Below are positions 1 through 5,136 of a stretch of DNA of 7,538 nucleotides, piece by piece. The position numbers were made by a program, and so were the translations under genes. This stretch comes from Planctomycetaceae bacterium UBA2671 (GTDB lineage: Bacteria > Planctomycetota > Planctomycetia > Planctomycetales > Planctomycetaceae): positions 16,621-24,158 of the forward strand of contig DEML01000029.1 of NCBI GenBank assembly GCA_002359185.1. The letters are read 5' to 3'. Numbering within the stretch: position 1 is the first letter of the stretch; every line of letters begins with the position of its first letter. The notes beneath the pieces are model-generated. The model had not been told where the DNA came from. It saw only the letters and a program-made list of their open reading frames with translations, and made no database searches.

Positions 1-121
1 TTAAAGCTCGAAAGAGCAGTAGGGTGCGTCCTGACGCACCGAAATCGACATCGAATGCAATGTGCTCTTACGCACTATTATTAAGCGGTAATCAGTTCCG
101 CATAGAACGAGTGGAGACATC
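1..121. other. Upstream leader of the dehydrogenase gene
   Basis: No gene is supported here. The stretch holds a tiny hairpin GCTC-GAAA-GAGC (6-17), the perfect palindrome at 23-40 annotated separately, and a 4-bp GTGC/GCAC hairpin (62-75). I see no convincing sigma70-type -35/-10 pair. The promoter of the downstream gene may be here or further upstream, outside the window. The Shine-Dalgarno-like GGAG at 113-116 sits 5 nt before the ATG at 122. Confidence 0.5.
23..40. repeat. Short perfect palindrome, GGTGCGTC/GACGCACC
   Basis: Positions 23-30 (GGTGCGTC) and 33-40 (GACGCACC) are exact reverse complements separated by CT. As RNA this folds into a tight hairpin. There is no T-run after it on the + strand. 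It lies about 80 nt before the dehydrogenase start. It could be the 3' end of an upstream unit, a small dispersed palindromic repeat, or a protein-binding dyad. Only one copy is in the window, so its repeat nature is inferred. Confidence 0.4.
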
Positions 122-1057
122 ATGAAGGTCAGTATTATTGGTGGTGGTGGTTTGGTTGGTTCCTGTGCGGCTTTTGCTTTGCAGGCCGGCGGAATTGTTC
201 GTGAGATCGCTTTAGTCGATGTCAACCAGGATCTTGTTGAGGGACAGGCTCTCGATCTGATTCACGGGGCGACTTTCATGGCCGACCAGAAAATCACTTC
301 CGGTGGACCGGAAGCCTCTCGCGATGCCGACGTGATTGTCATCACCGCAGGATTGCGACGCAAACCGGAAGAGAGTCGACTCGATCTGATCAATCGTAAT
401 GTCGCCTTGTTCCGCAACATTCTGGCTGACCTGAAGAGAGTTGGCACGAAAAAAGACGCCATCGTCTTTGTCGTCTCCAATCCCGTCGATGTTCTCACCT
501 TCCTCGCCTTGCAGGAACTCGGCTTGCCGCCGCATCAGGTCATCGGACTGGGAACTGTTCTCGATACCTCTCGCCTGCGTGGCATGATGGCTCATCGTCT
601 CGATGTTCCTGCGACTCAAGTGCAGACATTGATTCTCGGCGAGCACGGTGACAGCATGGTGCCGATCTGGTCAGCCGCTCAAATTGCAGGTTTGCCATTG
701 GATAAGTGGCCGGGCGTGAGCAGCACGTTGATTGCCGAAGTCGAAAAGAAAACTCGCGGCAGCGGAGCAGAAGTCATCAAGAAAAAGGGCGGAGCCGGTT
801 TCGCGGTTGGCGTTTCCATCGCCGAGGTTGTGCATAGCATCGCTCTGGACAAACAGAGGATTCTACCAATCTCCTCACTCCAGAACGGAGCCTACGGCTT
901 GCGGGATGTGAGCATCTCTGTCCCGACCGTTGTCGGACGAGCCGGTGTTCTGGGACATGTCGAAATCGACCTGTGGCCGAAAGAACGGATGGGACTGCAG
1001 AACTCTGCCAATGTTCTGCGAGGAACAATCGATACGGTGCTGAAGAGCATTTCCTGA
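122..1057 (+). CDS. mdh: Malate/lactate dehydrogenase family protein, probably NAD-dependent malate dehydrogenase
   Basis: This 311-residue cytoplasmic oxidoreductase, of normal family length, most likely interconverts malate and oxaloacetate with NAD. The N-terminal Rossmann loop is GGGGLVGS (7-14). Asp33 at the end of the second strand (ALVDVN) favours NAD over NADP. Family catalytic positions are all present: Arg80 and Arg86 in LRRKPEESR, Asn120 in SNPVD, Asp148 and Arg151 in LDTSR, and proton-relay His175 in GEHGDSMVP. Arg80 occupies the specificity position that is Gln in lactate dehydrogenases and Arg in malate dehydrogenases, which supports malate. However, GTVLDTSR and GEHGDSMVPIWSAA read more like lactate dehydrogenase, so it belongs near the LDH-like MDH group. 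The ATG at 122 leads directly into the first beta strand and has GGAG 5 nt upstream. The gene appears to be transcribed alone and ends in the palindrome at 1084-1169. Confidence 0.93.
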   Translation: MKVSIIGGGGLVGSCAAFALQAGGIVREIALVDVNQDLVEGQALDLIHGATFMADQKITSGGPEASRDADVIVITAGLRRKPEESRLDLINRNVALFRNILADLKRVGTKKDAIVFVVSNPVDVLTFLALQELGLPPHQVIGLGTVLDTSRLRGMMAHRLDVPATQVQTLILGEHGDSMVPIWSAAQIAGLPLDKWPGVSSTLIAEVEKKTRGSGAEVIKKKGGAGFAVGVSIAEVVHSIALDKQRILPISSLQNGAYGLRDVSISVPTVVGRAGVLGHVEIDLWPKERMGLQNSANVLRGTIDTVLKSIS

Positions 1058-1083
1058 TCGGACACAATACATCAACCTCGCCA

Positions 1084-1169
1084 ATGGGTGGCTGGGGTCG
1101 TAGCGCAGCGGAGCCCCCAGATGGTCGATCTTTCTGGGGGCTTCATTTCGTTCGACCCCAGCCACCCAT
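1084..1169. repeat. 86-bp interrupted palindrome, copy 1 of a G-rich dispersed repeat; probable terminator
   Basis: Outer arms of 17 bp match perfectly (1084-1100 with 1153-1169, built on GGTGGCTGGGGTCG). An inner 10-bp stem AGCCCCCAGA/TCTGGGGGCT (1112-1121 with 1133-1142) encloses an 11-nt loop, with an unpaired internal loop (1101-1111 and 1143-1152) between the two stems. It starts 26 nt after the dehydrogenase stop. Related copies or half-copies occur at 4701, 4881 and 7479. It could form a very stable RNA hairpin ending the dehydrogenase transcript, but it lacks a T-tract, so factor-independent termination is uncertain. Similarity to copy 2 continues past the palindrome (CATGAAA-CAC at 1181 and 4741). 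Confidence 0.85.
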
Positions 1170-1191
1170 CGCACAATAATCATGAAAACAC

Positions 1192-1211
1192 CCGAGTCAT
1201 GACTGACTCGG
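1192..1211 (-). terminator. Hairpin, weak terminator candidate for the small minus-strand gene
   Basis: CCGAGTCA (1192-1199) and TGACTCGG (1204-1211) pair perfectly over 8 bp with a 4-nt loop. Read on the minus strand, the stem is followed by GTGTTTTC, a short T-run, so it could end transcription of the gene at 1272-1493. It is about 60 nt past that gene's stop. A second inverted repeat, GCCTGAC/GTCAGGC (1215-1221 with 1247-1253), lies between the gene and this hairpin. Confidence 0.45.
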
Positions 1212-1271
1212 CTCGCCTGACTGGATGTATTGTCGACATCGATTTCGTCAGGCACAGCCTGGCCTACTGCT

Positions 1272-1493
1272 TTATTGCAACTCTTTCCCGCAATGCTTGC
1301 AATGTTTGCGGTCGCAGGGGGTTTCGCGGCCGCAGTGCCAGCAGGTGAGCTTGGTACCGGTGTCGAACATCACGGCCAGGAAGTCCAGAAATGACATTCC
1401 AGTCGCTGCGTAGATGATGAAAAAGAGGAAGATCCCGGCGATCAGGATCACGGGAAAGAAGACAATCCAGAAGAAAAAGCTGCCGAACCACAT
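1272..1493 (-). CDS. Small membrane protein with C-terminal zinc ribbon
   Basis: This 73-residue protein is of unknown function. Residues about 5-31 are a very hydrophobic, Phe/Ile-rich membrane helix (FFFWIVFFPVILIAGIFLFF). Residues 33-46 are a second, weaker hydrophobic stretch. The C-terminus carries CWHC (51-54) and CKHC (65-68), a CxxC-x10-CxxC zinc-ribbon-like site, with an additional Cys60. The paired knuckles and the clean hydrophobic/zinc split are hard to obtain by chance, which is why I call it real despite its size. The ATG at 1493 is the only reasonable start, because an in-frame TAG lies just upstream. The Shine-Dalgarno is poor (only GGGCGGG about 7 nt upstream). It is convergent with the dehydrogenase gene and divergent from the SLBB gene. 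Its job could be metal sensing or a membrane-anchored adaptor, but nothing in the sequence decides this. Confidence 0.75.
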   Translation of the reverse strand: MWFGSFFFWIVFFPVILIAGIFLFFIIYAATGMSFLDFLAVMFDTGTKLTCWHCGRETPCDRKHCKHCGKELQ

Positions 1494-1684
1494 TTCAAAC
1501 CCGCCCTATCTTGTGCATTTTAACTACCACCACCCCAAGCCGGTCCGATCGGGGAAGTCAGGCAGATTTGCATCAATGTCTCGATCGTGATGTGCCGATT
1601 ATCTCGATTATAGCGAATGAACTCGTTGCGCGATCGTAGTGCGCGGCTTTCTATTTGCTTTTCAATGAGAAATATCACGGTCTG

Positions 1685-1701
1685 CAAAACATGATGTTTT
1701 G
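1685..1701. promoter_or_regulatory. Operator-like dyad upstream of the SLBB gene
   Basis: CAAAACAT and ATGTTTTG (1685-1692 and 1694-1701) are perfect reverse complements around a single central G. The dyad ends 6 nt before the G-run used as Shine-Dalgarno and 19 nt before the chosen start at 1721. Its size and symmetry fit a repressor-binding site. As RNA it would form a 7-bp A/U-rich hairpin with a TGA triloop, close enough to affect ribosome access. No regulator is encoded nearby to pair it with. Confidence 0.4.
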
Positions 1702-1707
1702 TCGATT

Positions 1708-1713
1708 GGGGGA
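1708..1713 (+). promoter_or_regulatory. Ribosome binding site deciding the SLBB gene start
   Basis: The G-run GGGGGA lies 7 nt before the ATG at 1721. Neither upstream in-frame candidate has a comparable site: the TTG at 1655 follows a pyrimidine-rich stretch, and the ATG pair at 1691/1694 falls inside the dyad at 1685-1701. This favours 1721 over the longer reading. Confidence 0.55.
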
Positions 1714-1720
1714 CATCAGG

Positions 1721-3562
1721 ATGATTGTCACGGGTCAGATCACGAAATCCATGCGGCTGTGCGGATACTTTTTCGCATTTCTGATTGGTGCCTTTTCCGT
1801 CTCGTTATGCCAGGCGGCTCCCAAGATCATTCAGTTTGATTCCCAAAAATCGTCTCAAGCAGCTTCCTCAACAGTGGCGATCATCGGTGCGGTTAATGAG
1901 CCGGGCACCTATCAACTGCAAAGTCCAACAATCACGCTGGCCGAAATGGTCACCCAGGCAGGCGGACTGACCGAAACTGCTGGCCAGAAGGTTCAGATTG
2001 TCCGGGGCGGACGAGCCGGAATTGTGCTGTTTTATCAATCACAAACGGATTATCTCCTTCGGGCAGGGGATGTTGTCGTCATTGCAGAAGGTTCACCCAG
2101 CCGGGCAAAAGTGATTTCGTACGATCATGAGAATACGAACGGAAAATCGACAGCCAATGCTCTGGTGGTTCGTGCCACACATCATCAGCCAGCGACTCCG
2201 AAATCGAATTACGGACACATTGTACTGATCGGACTGCAGGATCATGCAGTCGTAATGCCCCTCTGGAAACCAGAATTAACAACAGACGATTTGCTGACCA
2301 CCTGGTTGAAACAACCTGCCGAGGTGGCTCAGGGAGTTCAACTGATTGCCGGACCGCGTAGCCGGGGAGAGAGCAATGCGTTAAACGATGGGATGGTGTT
2401 GCACGTTCCTTCCAGGCTCGTCGACGGAAATTCATTACCACGATTGCCATCGATTCTGGAAGGGCAGAGCCGTCAGGAATCATCGACTCAGAAACCAGTA
2501 AAAGAATATCATCCAGAGAGCCAGAATCAAAACAGTTGGTTGAAGGAAAATGGAATCTCAACAGATTTACAACCCGTCCCGCTAACGCACAATGCTCCTG
2601 CGAAAGTGATCTCTGAACCTGAGCCCCTGGTATCGGTGCCGGAGTTCAGTCTGCCGACATTGATGAATGCCATCAAGCCGACTCCTCAAAACAATATGCA
2701 GGCGATGCGACCAGAGCCGCGAATCGATTCTCCACTGCAGGATCCATCAATGGGTTTGATGGTCATTCCTCAGGAATCTGCTCCCAAAGCAGACAATACC
2801 TCATCACAACAAAAATCTGCGGAACGTCGAGTTTCTAATCATAGTGAAAACGAAAATCAAAAAGACGAAGCTTCAAGTGTGCCATCGTTTGAGACCACAT
2901 TTGATAATTTCGTCGAGGATTCTTTCCTGGCAGAAAACACCAGCGATTCTCTCCTCAGCCCGGTCAACAACGAAGAATTTCATCTTGCTGCTGCCGACGA
3001 AGTGATTCCCAATCCCATTGAGGCCAGCCAACCGTCACAGTCTTCTCTGATCGGTTTAATCGCCGGCGGGATTGTCATTATCGGCGTAATTACCGTCATC
3101 ATTGCCTCTGTCAAAACACATCTGGAACAGTCCCCATATTCTTCTAATGAGGAACTCAATGAAGAGCCAGCCGTGAAAGTCAGAGAGTCAAAATCACCTG
3201 TTAAAGCTCCAGTCGTGGAATCTCGGCAAAAGTCAGTTTCGGTAACAGTTTCTGAGGAAGAAGTTCTTCTCCAGGCATTGACAGAAGATCGATTGCCGAC
3301 CATTGAAGAGCGAGTCTTGATGCCTCGGGAAATGCAATTTTTTGGCAAACCGCATTTACATTATGAGTTCCGGGTCGATGCTGCACACGACATTCCTAAG
3401 CCGCACATACTGGCTCCCAAAGGGAATGCCGAATCCAAATCGAAAATTGGAGCTGGGCCGAAACATCACATCACTCGCGAGGATGTTCAATGGCAGGGAC
3501 AGACCGGCTTTGATCAATTGCCGTCAGATTACTTTCAACAGACAACACCGAATTTAAGATAG
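1721..3562 (+). CDS. SLBB-domain protein with signal peptide and single membrane anchor
   Basis: This 613-residue protein is of unknown exact role. The start at 1721 gives a classical signal peptide, with a hydrophobic core of about residues 14-29 and probable cleavage after CQA near residue 32. Residues about 52-123 are an SLBB (beta-grasp) domain, with the hallmark VAIIGAVNEPGTYQL, then LAEMVTQAGGLTETA, and closing RAGDVVVIAE. SLBB domains occur in polysaccharide-export proteins and bind ligands or partners at the envelope. Residues about 165-231 (GHIVLIG...LHVPSRL) may be a second, weaker beta-grasp unit. A long Ser/Gln/Pro/Asn/Glu-rich linker follows. One strong helix, about 443-466 (GLIAGGIVIIGVITVIIA), then precedes a polar tail of about 145 residues. 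The inferred topology is N-terminal part outside the inner membrane and tail in the cytoplasm. It lacks the usual polysaccharide-export (Wza-type) N-terminal domain. The actin-fold gene follows 96 bp downstream and is probably in the same operon. Confidence 0.8.
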   Translation: MIVTGQITKSMRLCGYFFAFLIGAFSVSLCQAAPKIIQFDSQKSSQAASSTVAIIGAVNEPGTYQLQSPTITLAEMVTQAGGLTETAGQKVQIVRGGRAGIVLFYQSQTDYLLRAGDVVVIAEGSPSRAKVISYDHENTNGKSTANALVVRATHHQPATPKSNYGHIVLIGLQDHAVVMPLWKPELTTDDLLTTWLKQPAEVAQGVQLIAGPRSRGESNALNDGMVLHVPSRLVDGNSLPRLPSILEGQSRQESSTQKPVKEYHPESQNQNSWLKENGISTDLQPVPLTHNAPAKVISEPEPLVSVPEFSLPTLMNAIKPTPQNNMQAMRPEPRIDSPLQDPSMGLMVIPQESAPKADNTSSQQKSAERRVSNHSENENQKDEASSVPSFETTFDNFVEDSFLAENTSDSLLSPVNNEEFHLAAADEVIPNPIEASQPSQSSLIGLIAGGIVIIGVITVIIASVKTHLEQSPYSSNEELNEEPAVKVRESKSPVKAPVVESRQKSVSVTVSEEEVLLQALTEDRLPTIEERVLMPREMQFFGKPHLHYEFRVDAAHDIPKPHILAPKGNAESKSKIGAGPKHHITREDVQWQGQTGFDQLPSDYFQQTTPNLR

Positions 3563-3590
3563 AAAAGACATTCTCAGAAAAGAGTAAACC

Positions 3591-3618
3591 GTCATTGAAA
3601 AGCATCGTATTCAATGAC
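3591..3618 (+). promoter_or_regulatory. Stem-loop between the SLBB and actin-like genes
   Basis: GTCATTGAA (3591-3599) and TTCAATGAC (3610-3618) pair perfectly over 9 bp with a 10-nt loop. It begins 28 nt after the upstream stop and ends 40 nt before the downstream start. No T-run follows, so full termination is unlikely. Processing, 3'-end protection or adjusting the protein ratio of the two genes are plausible roles. Confidence 0.5.
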
Positions 3619-3658
3619 TCACAGGCACTTGGCCAGAGAGTTCGCGTAAGAATTGAAG

Positions 3659-4684
3659 ATGACTATGAATATCGCAATCGAATTTGGAGGTGGCGAATTT
3701 CGTTCGTTGCGACGTGAAGGTGGTCGATTGCTGGCTCGTCGAATCTCCACCGACTATCTCGTCATTGATACGAATGAATCGCGTCGCAAAATCCTTGAAC
3801 GTCACAGCGAGGAGTTTGCCCGTTGTGATGCTGGCATGATTGTTTTCGGCAATGCTGCGAATGAACTGGCCGAACTGCTGACATTGCCTTTACAGTCGGC
3901 TCTGGAGAATGGTCATCTGAGAAAAGACGATCCAGTTTCTCGTCAGTTTCTGGGCGCACTGGTGGAAGGTTTACTCCCGGTGCCGCAGGGGACAGATTCT
4001 CCCTGTATCGTCATCGCGTCCCAGGATGATCAGAATCCAAACAGCCTGGAAGACGTTCATTTTCTGACTCAACTGGTGAAGCTTCGAGGCTATCAGCCTG
4101 AGATTATTTCACCTGGCTTAGCCTTGATTCTCTCAGAATGTTCCCGTTCAGGTTTTACCGGTGTCGGCATCAAAATGGGTGCGGCACTGCTGGATATTTC
4201 TCTTGTCTATCAAACTCGTGAACTGGCCCGATTCACGATTCCCTGTGGTGGTCAGCGTGTCGATCGACAGATTGCGATTTCACAAAACTGCTTTGTCCGT
4301 CTGCAGGATGGACGTGAAGTGCTCGATGTTCGCCCGATCCGAATCTGGCGGGAAGGTGTCGAGACTATCAACCACATTTCCGATTCCCGTACCCTGGAGT
4401 TGAGAAATCAATATCGAGAAATTGCCTTCATGGCGACTCACCGGATTCAACAGGAGTTGAATCAGAATGGGATTCGCATTCCGAAACAAATCCCTCTGGT
4501 CATCGGAGGAACGCTGGCTGGACCAGTCGGTACGGATGAGATGTTTACTCAGGCAATCTCTGAAATCGAATTACCGATCCGCATTGCTGAAGTCAGCCGA
4601 GTGCACAACGTCCGCTTCTCAGCCTTACGGGGCGGATTGATTCTCGGCGAAATGGTCTCCAAGCCGGAGAAATCCGCAGCTTAA
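3659..4684 (+). CDS. Divergent actin/MreB-fold (ASKHA superfamily) protein
   Basis: At 341 residues it has the length of MreB, and it follows the actin-fold order. Phosphate-1 strand-loop IAIEFGGGEFRSL (about 5-17) corresponds to IDLGTANT in MreB. CIVIAS...LRGYQPEIISPGLALI matches the stretch before the MreB hinge (VPSG...EPMAAA). Phosphate-2 GIKMGAALLDISLV (170-183) is followed by IPCGGQRVD, equivalent to MreB IGGDKMD. Adenosine-type loop LVIGGTLAGPVG holds G283-G284. Several nucleotide-site residues are altered: the phosphate-2 D-x-G-G-G-T becomes K172-x-G-A-A-L, and the first Asp is Glu8. ATP binding or hydrolysis may therefore be weak or lost. There are no membrane segments, so it is presumably cytoplasmic. 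Start choices are TTG 3653, ATG 3659 and ATG 3665; 3659 has GTAAG 8 nt upstream and is chosen without certainty. Alternatives within the superfamily include FtsA- or PilM-like proteins. The pairing with the SLBB membrane protein suggests an envelope-linked scaffold. Confidence 0.7.
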   Translation: MTMNIAIEFGGGEFRSLRREGGRLLARRISTDYLVIDTNESRRKILERHSEEFARCDAGMIVFGNAANELAELLTLPLQSALENGHLRKDDPVSRQFLGALVEGLLPVPQGTDSPCIVIASQDDQNPNSLEDVHFLTQLVKLRGYQPEIISPGLALILSECSRSGFTGVGIKMGAALLDISLVYQTRELARFTIPCGGQRVDRQIAISQNCFVRLQDGREVLDVRPIRIWREGVETINHISDSRTLELRNQYREIAFMATHRIQQELNQNGIRIPKQIPLVIGGTLAGPVGTDEMFTQAISEIELPIRIAEVSRVHNVRFSALRGGLILGEMVSKPEKSAA

Positions 4685-4700
4685 GTGAATTGTGCGCTGA

Positions 4701-4737
4701 TTTCTGGGGGCTCACTTCGTTCGACACCAGCCACCCA
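4701..4737. repeat. G-rich dispersed repeat, copy 2 (right half)
   Basis: It matches the right half of copy 1 (1131-1168) apart from a one-base gap and two substitutions. Landmarks are CTGGGGGCT at 4704-4712 and CCAGCCACCCA at 4727-4737. It begins 16 nt after the stop of the actin-like gene, where a terminator is expected, but on its own it lacks the left arm. Its complement is copy 3, 143 nt downstream. Confidence 0.8.
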
Positions 4738-4880
4738 ACACATGAAACACTCGCTTGCGCTTCGTGGTTGTCGCCAGTGGCCATTGATATTTCTCTGCAT
4801 TTTCGCACTGCCTGCCATTATTGTGTGATCCCTGCTCGGAACTCATACGTTTTCTGCTGCATAATCCCTAATTATACGAT

Positions 4881-4916
4881 AGGTGGCTGGGGTTGTAGCG
4901 AAGCGGAGCCCCCCAG
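4881..4916. repeat. G-rich dispersed repeat, copy 3 (left half)
   Basis: It matches the left half of copy 1 (1087-1120) with two substitutions and one extra C in the C-run. Landmarks are GGTGGCTGGGG at 4882-4892 and GGAGCCCCCCAG at 4905-4916. It is the reverse complement of copy 2, so the two can pair across 4701-4916 (CTGGGGGCT with AGCCCCCCAG, CCAGCCACC with GGTGGCTGG). Relative to copy 1 the half-elements are in inside-out order. Confidence 0.8.
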
Positions 4917-4991
4917 CTGCCCCAAATTCCTCATCAGTGCCCCATCATTTCAAAGAGATACTGGATTTTCGAGTCGGTAACTGTGAGAATG

Positions 4992-5040
4992 GCAGGTGAT
5001 GATCTAGAGAATATAAAAGTTACCTGCAGCATTCGGCAGG
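4992..5040 (+). promoter_or_regulatory. Competing inverted repeats in the NfeD-type gene leader
   Basis: ACCTGC at 5022-5027 can pair with GCAGGT at 4992-4997 (24-nt spacing). Alternatively, CCTGC at 5023-5027 can pair with GCAGG at 5036-5040 (8-nt loop). A third GCAGG lies at 5083-5087. Mutually exclusive pairings like these can occur in attenuator-type leaders, but the stems are short. This is a weak call. Confidence 0.25.
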
Positions 5041-5089
5041 AGCAAACCCAGTGTTTAAGATTATTTTGATGCTCATGCGACTGCAGGAA

Positions 5090-5103
5090 CCATTTGGAAA
5101 TGG
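5090..5103 (+). promoter_or_regulatory. Small dyad before the NfeD-type gene ribosome binding site
   Basis: CCATTT and AAATGG (5090-5095, 5098-5103) flank GG. The dyad lies 18 nt before the Shine-Dalgarno GGAGAG at 5122-5127, which is 9 nt before the ATG at 5137. It may be an operator or merely a chance palindrome. Confidence 0.25.
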
Positions 5104-5136
5104 TCTTGTTGTATTGAAAACGGAGAGAAACCAATA

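Larger units (their letters stand above)
1494..1720. other. Divergent intergenic region
   Basis: This 227-bp spacer separates the minus-strand zinc-ribbon gene from the plus-strand SLBB gene, so it should hold both promoters. I cannot point to a convincing -35/-10 pair. Visible structure includes a tandem direct repeat CGATTAT-CT-CGATTAT (1596-1611), an 8-bp palindrome CCGATCGG (1545-1552), and the 17-nt dyad at 1685-1701 annotated separately. No further gene is supported. Confidence 0.5.
4685..5136. other. Non-coding stretch between the actin-like and NfeD-type genes
   Basis: This 452-bp region has no credible gene. Open frames across it run through repeat sequence and have no family features. 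It contains two opposed half-copies of the G-rich repeat (4701-4737 and 4881-4916), a 143-nt interior between them (4738-4880) that includes CACTCGCTTGCGCTTCGTG (4748-4766), and then about 220 nt that must hold the promoter and leader of the NfeD-type gene. That leader includes the competing GCAGG/CCTGC elements (4992-5040) and a 6-bp hairpin at 5090-5103. Confidence 0.6.

Noticed and set aside
1084..1169. CRISPR repeat or attachment site
   Set aside because: The copies are dispersed thousands of bases apart with no regular spacers, no cas genes and no integrase, so a REP-like or terminator-type element fits better.
1088..1348. 86-codon open frame on + after the dehydrogenase gene
   Set aside because: It starts inside the palindrome and overlaps the better supported zinc-ribbon gene on the opposite strand; its translation looks like repeat and antisense sequence.
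1264..1491. 75-codon open frame on - overlapping the zinc-ribbon gene
   Set aside because: It is an out-of-frame shadow of the 1272-1493 gene; the in-frame reading gives a membrane helix plus paired CxxC motifs, while this one gives an Arg/Leu-rich sequence with no recognisable pattern.
1608..1656. Candidate sigma70 promoters (TTATAG near 1608; TTGCGC at 1626 with TTCTAT)
   Set aside because: Each matches only about half the consensus in one hexamer and has a poor partner hexamer, so they are not reliable enough to annotate.
1655..1720. Longer N-terminus of the SLBB protein from TTG 1655 or ATG 1691
   Set aside because: TTG 1655 lacks a ribosome binding site, and ATG 1691 lies within the dyad. 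Both would put 10-22 extra residues before an otherwise standard signal peptide, while 1721 has a G-rich site at good spacing.
4690..4980. 96-codon open frame on + in the non-coding stretch
   Set aside because: It runs straight through both G-rich half-repeats, has no ribosome binding site (its start follows the actin-like stop directly), and its translation shows no family features or plausible hydrophobic pattern.
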